In this document: positions 1-8,291 of the stretch, piece by piece
How the letters are laid out: every line of letters begins with the position of its first letter
Numbering within the stretch: position 1 is the first letter of the stretch
NCBI RefSeq assembly: GCF_900115635.1
Contig: NZ_FOXE01000011.1
Location: forward strand, 1-64,000
Length of the DNA stretch: 64,000 nt
Source of the DNA: Oscillibacter sp. PC13
GTDB lineage: Bacteria > Bacillota > Clostridia > Oscillospirales > Oscillospiraceae
Reading direction: 5' to 3'
Made by a program: the position numbers and the translations under genes
The notes under the pieces: model-generated
Told to the model about the DNA's origin: nothing
Database searches by the model: none
What the model saw: the letters and a program-made list of their open reading frames with translations, nothing else

Positions 1-2
1 CC

Positions 3-1076
3 CGATACCGTGCGGTGCTGTCGCCGGATTTCAGTATGTACCTGGAAATGGCGCCTGTCATGCAGCTTTACAATGTATTTCGTAATCGTTGGTGCGGCGC
101 TTACTGGGCATCCAAAGGGCTCCGGGTCATTCCGACTGTCAACTGGGGAGATGAATCCACGTTTGATTTCTGCTTTGAGGGGCTCGAAAGAGGCAGTGTG
201 GTGGCTGTCTCCACCTACATGGCGTCCGAACACGACAACCGCCAGGATCAAAAAGAGTGGTTCATGGCTGGATACAACGAGATGCTGCGTCGTATTGAGC
301 CGGAAAAAATTATCTGCTACAATACACCGTTTCCCGAAATGCAGGGCAATATCATCTACGTGGATTACGAGCGCAGTTCCTGGAGGTATATGAACTATGA
401 ACGAAGTTTCCGTCGTGAAGATTTGGATGCCTTTAAAATTGGCGGCACATCCAGTAATAATCGTGATACAATAGAGCCGTACCTGATTGGAAAAGGCGGC
501 GGCAGTGCTTATGGCGCAGACTGGAAACCGAACCCCAAGAAACCGAATGATTGGAAGTTTTTAGGGAATCCGGGCGATATCAATCAGACATATAATAAGC
601 ACGGAGAGCTTTATGAGGCCCATATTGGCCCAGATGGTAAAGCTGATCATGAGATTCATCATTCAGACCATGGTAACCCGGGTGAGCATGCAAATCCCCA
701 CGCCCATGAAATCATATGGACACCAACAGGTCCAAGCTTTAATCCTATGGATATGCCATTGAAGCGATTCATACACAGAAAGGAGATTTTTTCCATGACT
801 CCTTTGATTCCCTCTAATACACCCGAACAGAATCAATTTGTTTCAATCAGTGATTTTAAATGGTGTGTGAACAAAGGCGGTGAAATCGACTTTATTTGGG
901 ATGGAAAAGAATACGGTATCAGCCATTCCAGAGGACGAATCATTGCCTACCTGTGGGGGCAGCCTGATACAACGCAGTACTTCGCAACAGCTGACGATGT
1001 TCTGAACTATATGGTGGGTTCTGACCGCCTGCGTGATGTGATCACGCAGGTTACTGTGCTTGACCGGACCATCTAA
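3..1076 (+). CDS. DUF4417-type element protein (5' end outside window)
   Basis: The reading frame is open from base 3, so the start lies upstream of the window; the GTG at 15 is inside the conserved region and is unlikely to be the start. The first ~130 residues match my memory of DUF4417, a family seen on clostridial phages and plasmids (motifs DFSMYLEMAP, GAYWASKGLRVIPTVNW, DESTFDFCFEGL, GSVVAVSTYM). After a Gly/Ser linker (KGGGSAYG) comes a Pro/Asn/His-rich part (NPGDINQTYN, HHSDHGNPGEHANPHAH) and then a distinct ~85-residue C-terminal part (ISDFKWCVNKGGEIDFIW). The last two parts look like domains that are often separate ORFs in phages, so this may be a fusion. Biochemical function is unknown. 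It is followed by a terminator and the integrase cassette of element A. Confidence 0.75.
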   Translation, partial: RYRAVLSPDFSMYLEMAPVMQLYNVFRNRWCGAYWASKGLRVIPTVNWGDESTFDFCFEGLERGSVVAVSTYMASEHDNRQDQKEWFMAGYNEMLRRIEPEKIICYNTPFPEMQGNIIYVDYERSSWRYMNYERSFRREDLDAFKIGGTSSNNRDTIEPYLIGKGGGSAYGADWKPNPKKPNDWKFLGNPGDINQTYNKHGELYEAHIGPDGKADHEIHHSDHGNPGEHANPHAHEIIWTPTGPSFNPMDMPLKRFIHRKEIFSMTPLIPSNTPEQNQFVSISDFKWCVNKGGEIDFIWDGKEYGISHSRGRIIAYLWGQPDTTQYFATADDVLNYMVGSDRLRDVITQVTVLDRTI

Positions 1077-1154
1077 GATAAAAGTGACTTGTCTGCTGCT
1101 TGTAAACGGCTAGTATTGCTGGACTTTCGCAAGCCATTTCATGACACGCGGACG

Positions 1155-1188
1155 ATCGGAGTATCCTTCGGGGTGCTCCGATTTTTTG
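1155..1188 (+). terminator. Rho-independent terminator after the DUF4417 gene
   Basis: A 7-bp perfect stem (ATCGGAG with CTCCGAT) closes a short loop and is followed directly by a T-run. It lies about 80 bp downstream of the DUF4417 stop codon and separates that gene from the integrase cassette. Confidence 0.75.
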
Positions 1189-1330
1189 TTCATTAGAAAT
1201 AGGATCCGATCTTAATCCCTCAAAATCTGCGCCGCAGTAAACAATAATAGGCCCCTGCCCCTCGAACCACGCAAATGATAATTCTTTCTGAACTGTGGTC
1301 AAAATCCCTGGATATTCTCCGTGTCTTTCG

Positions 1331-1362
1331 GTATTGTGTGTCGCTGATAGGAGGCGAGACAC
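1331..1362 (+). promoter_or_regulatory. Conserved cassette leader, copy 1
   Basis: The 27 bases 1331-1357 are identical but for one base to 23640-23666, the leader of the second DUF6809-integrase cassette. The block contains the AGGAGG ribosome binding site and ends 5 nt before the ATG at 1363. Conservation reaches well upstream of the ribosome binding site, which suggests a shared translational or regulatory element. Confidence 0.55.
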
Positions 1363-1665
1363 ATGAACGACTATATGCGTGCACTGCACCAGCGGTTCTT
1401 CCGGGAACCCGAGTATGCGGACGTGCGAAGAGAGATCGAGGGGCTCCGCCGGGAACTGCGGGAGCAGCTGGATCGGCAGAACCGGGAAAAGCTGCTGAAG
1501 CTGGTAGACCTAGGCATCGAGCTCCGGGAAGAGACATTCCTTGCCAGCTTCATGGCCGGGTTCAAACTGGCCTGGGGACTGGCACAGGAGTTGGAGGCAG
1601 ACGGGCTGTATTCCTTCGAGGATGAGGAAGAGGCCAGAGCTTGCCGCCGGGCGGAGGAGGTGTAG
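1363..1665 (+). CDS. DUF6809-type small protein upstream of integrase (copy 1)
   Basis: This 100-residue, charged and largely helical protein has a conserved middle (KLLKLVDLGIELREE) and a C-terminal SFMAGFKLAWGLAQEL helix; I recognise the family as DUF6809. The start is set by an AGGAGG box 5-10 nt upstream. The stop is 3 nt before the integrase start, so the two are almost certainly co-transcribed. A paralogue in the same position (23671-23976) precedes the integrase of element B. The constant pairing suggests a recombination directionality or integrase-control role, but no helix-turn-helix is obvious and the function is not known to me. Confidence 0.75.
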   Translation: MNDYMRALHQRFFREPEYADVRREIEGLRRELREQLDRQNREKLLKLVDLGIELREETFLASFMAGFKLAWGLAQELEADGLYSFEDEEEARACRRAEEV

Positions 1666-1668
1666 TCC

Positions 1669-2877
1669 ATGGGAAAGCGCAGACCGGCTGGGGACGGCAT
1701 GGTGCGCAAGCGGGAGGATGGCCGCTGGGAGGGCCGCATCGTGGTGGGCCACAAGGAAAACGGCGACTCCATCTTCCGCTACGTGTCCGCCGGGAGCCAG
1801 AAAGCCCTGACGGAAAAGCTCCACCGGGAGATGAGTACCTACCGGGGTGTAGACCTTACCGAGAACAGTCGCATGACCCTGGGGGAGTGGCTGGACCAAT
1901 GGCTGGAGGAGCTGGTGGCACCCTCCGTGCGGGAGAGCACTCTGGAAGGATACCGCCATCATATCCAGTACCACATCAAGCCCCGCCTGGGCAGCAAGCC
2001 CATCAGCAAGATCACCCCGGACGATGTCCGGAAGCTGTACCGGGACGCCCAGAGGCATGGCCGTATCCGGGAGGACCCGGAGTATGGCCACGCTCTGTCC
2101 GCCTCCACTGTCCGCCGACTCCACGGGGTGTTCCACCTGGCCATGGATGCGGCGGTGCGGGCGCGGCTCATCCCCTTGAATCCCACCCAGGGCGTCACGT
2201 TGCCCAAAAAGGAGACAGCTCCCAGAAAGATCCTCAATGACGCCCAGCTGGATCGGTTTATGGAGGAGATTCGGAAGGATCCCATCTGGTATGACTTCTT
2301 CTACACGGAGCTGACTACCGGCCTGCGGAAAGGCGAGATCTGCGGCCTCATGTGGTCGGACTTTGATGGAAAGCAGGGCACCCTCTCCGTCCGCCGCACC
2401 ATCCACCGCCGAAGGGGCGGAGGCGTCACCGCAGGAGCCACCAAGACCGGAGCGGGCAAGCGGGTCATCACCCTGCCGCCCAGCACGGCGGAGCTGCTGC
2501 AAAAGCGGAAGAAGCGCTCCTATTCCCAGTGGATCTTCTGCCACCCGCTTCTGCCGGAGCAGCCCCTGCCGCCGGACATGGCATACAACCGGATGAAGAC
2601 CCTGCTGAAGCGGGCAGGACTGCCGGAGCTTCGGTTCCATGACCTCCGGCACACCTTCGCCACCCACGCCCTGGCCAGCGGCGTGGATGCCAAGACCCTC
2701 TCCGGCATCCTAGGCCACACCAAGGCCAGCTTCACCTTAGACACCTACGCCCACGTCACCGGCGATATGCAGCGGCAGGCGGCCCAGGTGATGGACACCT
2801 TCATGACGGACATCTTCGGAAAGGAGCTGACACCATGGCAAAGCGGCGCAAGCCCGGCACCGGCAGTGTCCACCTGA
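1669..2877 (+). CDS. Tyrosine recombinase/integrase A1
   Basis: The 402-residue protein has the full phage-integrase layout. An N-terminal arm-binding AP2-like segment (residues ~10-50, DGRWEGRIVVGHKENG) is followed by a SAM-like core-binding domain (~68-180, LGEWLDQWL to VTLPKK) and a C-terminal catalytic domain. Catalytic residues are visible: Arg in TTGLRKGEI, Lys in TKTGAGKR, HxxR in HDLRHTFATH, His in LGHTKASFT and Tyr in DTYAHV. It should catalyse site-specific integration and excision of element A at tRNA-Val. It overlaps the next integrase by 43 bp, and its last ~15 residues read through that gene's start region. Confidence 0.9.
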   Translation: MGKRRPAGDGMVRKREDGRWEGRIVVGHKENGDSIFRYVSAGSQKALTEKLHREMSTYRGVDLTENSRMTLGEWLDQWLEELVAPSVRESTLEGYRHHIQYHIKPRLGSKPISKITPDDVRKLYRDAQRHGRIREDPEYGHALSASTVRRLHGVFHLAMDAAVRARLIPLNPTQGVTLPKKETAPRKILNDAQLDRFMEEIRKDPIWYDFFYTELTTGLRKGEICGLMWSDFDGKQGTLSVRRTIHRRRGGGVTAGATKTGAGKRVITLPPSTAELLQKRKKRSYSQWIFCHPLLPEQPLPPDMAYNRMKTLLKRAGLPELRFHDLRHTFATHALASGVDAKTLSGILGHTKASFTLDTYAHVTGDMQRQAAQVMDTFMTDIFGKELTPWQSGASPAPAVST

Positions 2878-4268
2878 GAAAGGATGGCCGCTGGGAGGGG
2901 CGGTGCGTGGTAGGCTACGACCAGCGGGGCTATCCCAGGACGAAGAACTGCCTGGCCAAAACGAAAGGGGAGTGCCTGCGGAAATTAAAAGCCCTGCGGG
3001 AGCAGTGCCGTCCTCCGGAACAGCCCAAGGAAATCAAATCCGGCATGACCTTCGGGGCGTGGCTGGATCACTGGTATCAGACCTGTTCCATGCCTGCCCT
3101 CCGGCCCAGCACCCAGCAGGAGTATGAGCTGCGGATCTACCGGCATATCATCCCGGCCCTGGGGGAGATCCCCCTGAACAAGCTGACAGAGGCGAATCTC
3201 CAGCAGTTTTACCACCAGCTCAAGCACGGCGGGCGGCTGAACAGAACGGACCTCTATGGGCCGGGACTGTCCGACCGCTCTGTCCGGGGCTGCCACATCA
3301 CCTGCCGGGCGGCGCTGGCCCAGGCGGTGGAGGAGGGGCTGATCCCCGTGAACCCCGCCGAGGGCTGCAAGCTGCCGGGAGAGGGAAGACGGGAGATGCA
3401 GGTGCTGACCCGGGAGGAGATGCAGCGATTGCTCATCCAAGCCAAAGAGGACGGCTGCTATGAGCTGCTTCTTCTGGAGTTGTCCGCAGGACTGCGGCGG
3501 GGAGAGCTGCTGGCCCTCTAGTGGGACGACCTGGACCTGGGAATCGGCGAGCTGCGCATCAGCAGACAGGTCTCCCGGGTGCGGGGAAAGCTGACGGTAT
3601 CCCAGCCCAAGACGGATGCCGCCGTCCGCACCATCGTTCTCTCGCCCGCTGTGACGGAACAGCTGCGGCGGTACCGGGAGCAGGTGGATTCCCGCTGGAT
3701 TTTTCCATCCCCCAAAAAGGAGGATGCTCCCCGGGACCCAGCGGCAGTCCGAAAGCTGCTGAGCCAGGTCCTGAAAAGGGCCCAGTGCCTCAAGGTCCGG
3801 TTCCATGATCTCCGGCATACCTTCGTGACCACGGCGCTGGAGTACGGCATGGATGTGAAGACCCTCTCGGCGGTGGTGGGGCACCGGTCCTCTAGCACCA
3901 CCCTGAACGTCTACACCCACGTGACGAAAGCCATGGAGCGGCAGGCAGCGGCCAAAATCGACCAGGGGATCGGAAAGCAGGAAGTTCCGCAGGAGGAACC
4001 CCAGGAGAAGCACCTAACCATGACCACTTTCTGGACGGACCCCGGAAAGCGGCGCAAGCCCGGCACCGGCTGCGTCAATCAGATCGGTGACCACCTCTGG
4101 GAGGGGCGGTATTCCCCCGGAGGGCCGGACGGCAAGCAGCGATCCAGGAACGTCTACGGCCACACCCCGGAAGAATGTGAGGAGAAGCTGAAGGTGCTGA
4201 TTGAAACCATGAAAGCGGAGATCCAGGCGGAGCGGAGACAGCTCCGGGAGGCAGGGAACCGGCCATGA
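2835..4268 (+). pseudogene. Tyrosine recombinase A2, interrupted by an in-frame amber codon
   Basis: ATG 2835 has an AAAGGAG box 7 nt upstream. The frame runs to TAG at 3519-3521 and then continues open in the same frame to 4268. The first half has the arm and core-binding domains and the catalytic Arg (SAGLRRGELLAL). The second half has the Lys (SQPKTDA), HDLRHTF, VVGH and VYTHV Tyr motifs. The TAG sits where the related integrase at 23976 has Leu (LLALLWTDLD), so a single TTG-to-TAG change explains it. After the catalytic domain a ~60-residue extension (RRKPGTGCVNQIGD, LWEGRYS) repeats the protein's own N-terminal arm domain. The product is either inactive, made as two fragments (an internal start is possible at 3579), or made by stop readthrough. 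Confidence 0.85.
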
Positions 4269-4281
4269 AAGTGAAAAAAAG

Positions 4282-4308
4282 AAACTCCCGCGGATGCGGG
4301 AGTTTTCC
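4282..4308 (+). terminator. Terminator after integrase cassette A
   Basis: A 10-bp perfect GC-rich stem (AAACTCCCGC with GCGGGAGTTT) with a 4-base loop ends in a T-run, 14 bp downstream of the stop codon at 4268. Confidence 0.8.
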
Positions 4309-4395
4309 TGTCTGTGGTATTTCTGTGGTCAATCAAAAACAGCAAAAAATCGGGGCACTAGAAAGACACGAAAAAGTTGCGAAAGTGAAAGAAAA

Positions 4396-4427
4396 GAACC
4401 TGATTTCTTGCGAAATCAGGTTCTTTT
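4396..4427 (-). terminator. tRNA-type terminator hairpin, element A/B junction copy
   Basis: A 12-bp-class stem (AACCTGATTTC with GAAATCAGGTT) with loop TTGC lies next to the tRNA-Val 3' fragment. It is the counterpart of the hairpin beside the intact tRNA-Val (25326-25360). Two base pairs at the stem foot are swapped between copies (AA/TT against TT/AA), so the pairing is kept while the bases differ. With T-rich flanks on both sides it can act in both directions. Confidence 0.7.
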
Positions 4428-4473
4428 TGGTGGAGACTACTGGACTCGAACCAGTGACCTCCTGCGTGTGAAG
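4428..4473 (-). repeat. Attachment-site direct repeat (left): tRNA-Val 3' half
   Basis: These 46 bases are identical to 25361-25406, the CCA end, T-arm, variable region and half of the anticodon arm of tRNA-Val(CAC). The identity stops inside the anticodon loop/stem, where tyrosine recombinases commonly cross over. The 5' half of the tRNA is missing, so this is a displaced att copy and not a functional tRNA. It marks the boundary between element A and element B. Confidence 0.9.
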
Positions 4474-4481
4474 ATACGTCG

Positions 4482-4523
4482 GGGGCGGAAAGAACGGGCT
4501 ATCCCGTCCTTTCCGCCCCTTTT
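4482..4523 (+). terminator. Strong terminator just inside element B
   Basis: Arms 4482-4498 and 4503-4519 pair over 17 bp with one mismatch around a 4-base loop, followed by a T-run on the plus strand. It insulates element B from transcription arriving from element A. Confidence 0.7.
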
Positions 4524-4589
4524 GGCTCAAAATGATTTGCTATCCGCTCCGTTGTCTCCATTGTTTCCTGCCTGCTCCGATTCCAGTCT

Positions 4590-4606
4590 GGGTCACGGTT
4601 TGGGTC
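4590..4606 (+). repeat. Tandem GGGTC motif, left-end copy (candidate integrase arm site)
   Basis: Two GGGTC units start 12 bp apart. The whole 17-bp unit recurs in the same orientation at 25258-25274 with one difference. Location near both ends of element B suits an arm-type binding site for its integrase; this is inference. Confidence 0.45.
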
Positions 4607-4790
4607 AAGTTTACAAGATAGTTCCATAGGCAAATTTCAGGGCAGGGATATTCTCGTATGTTCTGCATTGGCTGAATACTTATAGTACAACGGGTTTGGA
4701 TATAAGGAACCTGATGCGCTTCCGTGGAAAACCAAAGCATAGCGGGACTTTGTTTCGTTACTGTAATGGCTGCAGCAATTTCTCTACGGT

Positions 4791-5780
4791 TCACGCTAAA
4801 ATGAACGTTTGCCCGATTCCCTGCTGACGGGCCCGCTGATAAACGATATCAGCGCAGACCACATCATGGGCGCCCATGCCCATATGCGTGGACACGATAA
4901 TTTCATCCTCACGCTCCCGGCCGGGGACTTTCCCGGTGAGAAGCTCTGTCATGTCACCAAATACATCCTGATCCGACAGCAGGCCATGGGGATTTAGTTT
5001 TGGGCTGCGCAGAATATCCGCGTCTGGCTTGCGGTAGCCCAGATACCACTTATCTGCCGACTTTCCGATTTGGGGGTCCAGGTCCCGGAAGCCCTCAATA
5101 CCGATAATCGTGGTGCCCGGGCGGATCATCTCCCGTGTAACCAGTGTCTCCTGCGCGCCAGAGGCCATCAGAATCAAATGGCTCCCCTCCACCGCTTGAG
5201 CTGGGGAATCACACAGCACCACCTCTACCCGGTCAGAGAGTTCCTGTTTCATCTGCTCCATGGGTGCGCGGCTGCGGCTGAACAGGCGGATCTGCTTCAG
5301 GGAGGAGAACTGTGTCACAAAGCCCCGCATTCCTGCTTTGGCCTGGGCCCCGCAGCCGATGACCGTCAGGACCTCCGGCTCAGGGTTGCTCAGATATTTG
5401 GCCTGGACTACGCCGTGACCACCGGCGGTGCGCATGGTGGTGATATGAGTGGCACCCACGATGGCAATGGGGGAACCGGTTTGTGTGTCGCTGAGGATCA
5501 CCAGATTACCGTGGCTGAAGGGGTAGCCGGGCAGAGGATTGTCATAGGTGTCGATCCACTTTACACCGGCGCGCTGACGATGATGCAGGATGGCGGGCAT
5601 GGAGTGAAAATTATTCTGCCGGTCCGCGTCCGCAAACATCAAGGCCATAGTCCCCACAGCAATCTCACTCAGGCCGATATGCAGGAATGTCTCTTCCGCG
5701 GCGGCAATCGCATCTGCGGGTGTCAGCAGAGAAAGCACGTCCTGTTCACTTAAAAGCAGCAATTCTTCTCGAATGCTCAT
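4791..5780 (-). CDS. Ornithine cyclodeaminase / mu-crystallin family protein
   Basis: The 329-residue protein has the family's usual length. It shows the central nucleotide-binding fold (VIGCGAQAKAGMRGF, ~residue 140), a conserved substrate-arm segment (GVKWIDTYDNPLPGYPFSHGNLVIL) and a C-terminal GMGAHDVVCADIVYQRA. Family members catalyse NAD(H)-linked reactions on amino or imino acids: ornithine cyclodeaminase, alanine dehydrogenase, ketimine reductase, and cleavage of opine-like intermediates. It is the last gene of the minus-strand series, 74 bp after mobA. With an opine-dehydrogenase-like enzyme in the same island, a role in making or breaking a C-N bond of an imino acid is plausible. The substrate is unknown. 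Confidence 0.85.
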   Translation of the reverse strand: MSIREELLLLSEQDVLSLLTPADAIAAAEETFLHIGLSEIAVGTMALMFADADRQNNFHSMPAILHHRQRAGVKWIDTYDNPLPGYPFSHGNLVILSDTQTGSPIAIVGATHITTMRTAGGHGVVQAKYLSNPEPEVLTVIGCGAQAKAGMRGFVTQFSSLKQIRLFSRSRAPMEQMKQELSDRVEVVLCDSPAQAVEGSHLILMASGAQETLVTREMIRPGTTIIGIEGFRDLDPQIGKSADKWYLGYRKPDADILRSPKLNPHGLLSDQDVFGDMTELLTGKVPGREREDEIIVSTHMGMGAHDVVCADIVYQRARQQGIGQTFILA

Positions 5781-5854
5781 AACAACACTCCTTTACATCA
5801 TGTTGACGCCGTTTTTCGGCGCAGTCATCAGATCACATTCCGAATAAGTTTTCT

Positions 5855-6454
5855 TTAGGAATGCGCAGCAGTATTCAAAAGCAGAGCCTGATAGGTCTCC
5901 GGAGTATTCATATTGAAAAAACAACGGTCGGGAATCAGTCCCCCAGTGTCCAGATATATGCAGCGGACATCTTTTAAAAATGACATCATGCGGCGGTCTC
6001 CGTCACGCAGGTGCTCTTCCAATACCGGCAAAACAGATTTCGTATAGATTCCACACAGAGGATGCACCTGCCCGTTGCTATCTCTGCATGCCATTGCCCC
6101 CGCACTAGGCGGAAATCGATTCAGCAGAAGTTGGGCAAGCTCTGTTGTAAAATTTGGCAAGTCGCAGGAAACGCAGAGAAGCGCATCCTTTTCCGTTGCG
6201 GAAAGGGCCGCATGAAGCCCTCCCAAAGGGCCGGCATCCTGATACAGATCTGAAACAAGGCGTACCGGAAGCCCCGCAGCCAAATCAGGATTATTTGCGG
6301 AAAGCAGCCGTTCTTTGAAACCGCTCAGTTTTTCCAACAGTCTCTCCAGCATGGTTTGGCCGTCAATTTCCAGCGTGGCCTTGCAGCACCCCATTCTTCT
6401 GGAGCGACCGCCAGCCAGAATGACCGCGCCGCAAGTATCCGTTGATATTGCCAT
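5855..6454 (-). CDS. mobA: Molybdenum cofactor guanylyltransferase MobA
   Basis: The 199-residue protein begins with the nucleotidyltransferase signature AVILAGGRSRRMG, followed by the conserved Lys in CKATLEIDG and a metal/GTP segment (LLCVSCDLPNF). MobA attaches GMP to Mo-molybdopterin to give MGD, the cofactor form used by DMSO-reductase-family enzymes such as the one encoded upstream. It sits 21 bp after moeA in the same orientation. Its presence supports a bis-MGD cofactor for the island's molybdoenzyme. Confidence 0.9.
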   Translation of the reverse strand: MAISTDTCGAVILAGGRSRRMGCCKATLEIDGQTMLERLLEKLSGFKERLLSANNPDLAAGLPVRLVSDLYQDAGPLGGLHAALSATEKDALLCVSCDLPNFTTELAQLLLNRFPPSAGAMACRDSNGQVHPLCGIYTKSVLPVLEEHLRDGDRRMMSFLKDVRCIYLDTGGLIPDRCFFNMNTPETYQALLLNTAAHS

Positions 6455-6475
6455 AAGCCCTCCTAGTCAGAAGCG

Positions 6476-7672
6476 TTACAGCCAGATGATCTCCACCTGG
6501 GTCCCTTCCGGGATCTCACTGCTGCCCGCTGGAACATCAATCAGGCAGTTGCAGCCGATCATGCTGCGCATCTGCCCGTTGGACTGCTCTGTCGGCATAA
6601 AAACCTGCCCATCCCGGCTATGCGCCCGCAGAAACCGCCGGACTCTGCTGCTTTTGGAAAACATATTGGCTGCCCGCACCGTCTCCCTGCGGGGAGCAAT
6701 GGAGGCGTCCTGTGTCATTTTCGCCAGCATAGGCCGGAGCAGCAGCTCAAACGGAACCGCCGCCGAGAATGGATTTCCGGACAGGCCTAACAGCAGCAGG
6801 CCGTTTTTCTCTGCGAAAAGGGTCGGCATTCCGGGCTTGACATCAATGCCGTGGAATACGACCCGCGCACCGAAGGCGACCATGGCGGCCTCGGCCAGGT
6901 CCTTCTGGCCGACGGACACGCCGCCGGTGGTAAGGATCAGATCCGCATCCGCGCTGCAGCGGCGCAGCGTGGCTGTCATCTGCTCCAGATCGTCTCCGAT
7001 GGCGTCTACTGCGGTGATCTCCGCCCCTAACTGATGCAGGCGGGCAACGAGATAGCTGGTATTGGAATCGTAGATTTTTCCAGGCGGAAGAGGCGTTCCC
7101 GGCTGCCAGACCTCGTCTCCTGTGGAGATCACCGCCACACGCATTCGGCGGCGGACGTACAGGGAGGTCAGTCCGCTCCCTGCTGCCACAGCCACAGCGG
7201 CTGCGTCAACTTTTCTTCCAGCGGAGATCAAACAGGCTCCCATCTGGTATTCCTCGCCTCTGTGGCAGTAATTCTCACCGGAACGTGCCGATTTGAAAAT
7301 GTGGACAAGGCTCTCGTCCTCGTCGGTATCCTCCTGGCGGATGATACAGTCCGCACCGGAGGGGATCATGCTGCCTGTCATCAGCCGCACCGCCTGGCCC
7401 GCGCAAACCGGCACGCCGGATACATCTCCCGCGTACAGCTTGTCCACCACTTGCAGGACTGCCGGAGCCTCCCGTGAGGCGCCCACAAGGTCTTCGGCGC
7501 GTACCGCGTATCCATCCAGTGGAGACCGGTCAAAGGGAGGCTGCACAATGGCGGCTCTCACATCCCGGGTGAGGATGCGGCCCACAGCATCCAGGAGAGG
7601 GACTTCTTCCTCCTCCAGAAGGTGTGTATATTGCAATACCAAGTCAATCGCCTGCTCAACAGAGATCGCCAT
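6476..7672 (-). CDS. moeA: Molybdopterin molybdenumtransferase MoeA
   Basis: The 398-residue length is standard. It shows the N-terminal MoeA segment (PLLDAVGRILTRDVRA, PPFDRSPLDGYAVRA), the central MoaB/MogA-like fold (VAVISTGDEVW, IYDSNTSYL, LILTTGGVSVGQKDL) and the C-terminal beta-barrel ending PEGTQVEIIWL. MoeA inserts molybdate into adenylylated molybdopterin. It overlaps the end of mobB by 17 bp, showing tight coupling. No moaA, moaC or moaE is present, so the pterin itself must come from genes elsewhere in the host. Confidence 0.93.
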   Translation of the reverse strand: MAISVEQAIDLVLQYTHLLEEEEVPLLDAVGRILTRDVRAAIVQPPFDRSPLDGYAVRAEDLVGASREAPAVLQVVDKLYAGDVSGVPVCAGQAVRLMTGSMIPSGADCIIRQEDTDEDESLVHIFKSARSGENYCHRGEEYQMGACLISAGRKVDAAAVAVAAGSGLTSLYVRRRMRVAVISTGDEVWQPGTPLPPGKIYDSNTSYLVARLHQLGAEITAVDAIGDDLEQMTATLRRCSADADLILTTGGVSVGQKDLAEAAMVAFGARVVFHGIDVKPGMPTLFAEKNGLLLLGLSGNPFSAAVPFELLLRPMLAKMTQDASIAPRRETVRAANMFSKSSRVRRFLRAHSRDGQVFMPTEQSNGQMRSMIGCNCLIDVPAGSSEIPEGTQVEIIWL

Positions 7673-8186
7673 TACGGTTCATCCTTTCCAGGTTGGATTT
7701 GTGCTTTGCCGTCAGCACGCACTGCAGCAGAAATGCCGCCAGCGGAGCAGGATCATCCAGGGGAAATACGGGGCAGCCAGCTTCCAGCGGGACATCCGAT
7801 ACGATGGCGATGCAGTCCGACGGCTCTGCCGCAAGGTCCTTGCCGGAAGCCGCCCGAAACAGGGCGATTTTGGGATAAGGGCCTGTTTTATAGCCCTCTG
7901 TGAGAATCAGGTCCACATCGGAGAGCTGGTTTACGATGTCCTCCAGCCCTACCGGATGCTGCCTGCACAAAGCGAATCTTGTAGCGGAGGCAATAGCCAC
8001 GGCGTCCGCGCCTGCCTGGGCAAACCGCCAGGTATCTTTTCCCTCCTGGTCCATTTGAAAATCATGGCCGTCATGTTTGATTACCGCCACGCGAAGACCC
8101 GCGGCCTTCAGGCGCGGGATCAATTTCTCCAGGTAAGTGGTCTTGCCCGTGTTGGAGTACGCGGCAAGGGTAACAACGACTGGCAT
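7656..8186 (-). CDS. mobB: Molybdopterin-guanine dinucleotide biosynthesis protein MobB
   Basis: The 176-residue P-loop GTPase starts VVVTLAAYSNTGKTTYLEKL. Other family motifs are the KHDGHDFQMDQEGKDTWRF switch-like segment and LILTEGYK. MobB assists MobA in MGD formation or in handing the cofactor to apoenzymes. It lies 105 bp downstream of the Fe-S subunit gene and overlaps moeA, so the three cofactor genes form the tail of the molybdoenzyme operon. Confidence 0.9.
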   Translation of the reverse strand: MPVVVTLAAYSNTGKTTYLEKLIPRLKAAGLRVAVIKHDGHDFQMDQEGKDTWRFAQAGADAVAIASATRFALCRQHPVGLEDIVNQLSDVDLILTEGYKTGPYPKIALFRAASGKDLAAEPSDCIAIVSDVPLEAGCPVFPLDDPAPLAAFLLQCVLTAKHKSNLERMNRNGDLC

Positions 8187-8291
8187 TATGTACTGCCTCC
8201 ATCTATGAAATACTTCCCGGAGAACACCGGGGGCTCCGGGCCCCCAGTGCTCCGCCGGTTGGATAAGGGAAGGGAAAACAATGTAAATCGG

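Larger units (their letters stand above)
1..4473. mobile_element. Integrative element A, right end (left part outside window)
   Basis: This stretch carries a DUF4417-type protein, a DUF6809-type small protein and two tandem tyrosine recombinases, all on the plus strand, and ends exactly at a 46-bp partial copy of the tRNA-Val 3' half. An integrase cassette pointing into a tRNA 3' fragment is the usual architecture of the integrase-proximal end of an integrative element. The left end is not in the window, so size and cargo are unknown. The second recombinase is interrupted by a stop codon, so mobility of this element is doubtful unless the first recombinase suffices. Confidence 0.7.
4474..4790. 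other. Gene-free left end of element B
   Basis: I see no gene here. The stretch holds a strong hairpin (4482-4519, 17-bp arms with one mismatch, followed by TTTT) that should stop plus-strand transcription coming from element A. It also holds the GGGTC repeat motif at 4590-4606. Confidence 0.6.

Noticed and set aside
3519..3521. Amber codon as pyrrolysine or programmed recoding
   Set aside because: There is no pyl gene or recoding signal in view, and related integrases have Leu here; a point mutation is simpler.
4428..4473. A second functional tRNA-Val
   Set aside because: The 5' half (acceptor strand, D-arm, half of the anticodon arm) is absent, so it is only an att copy.
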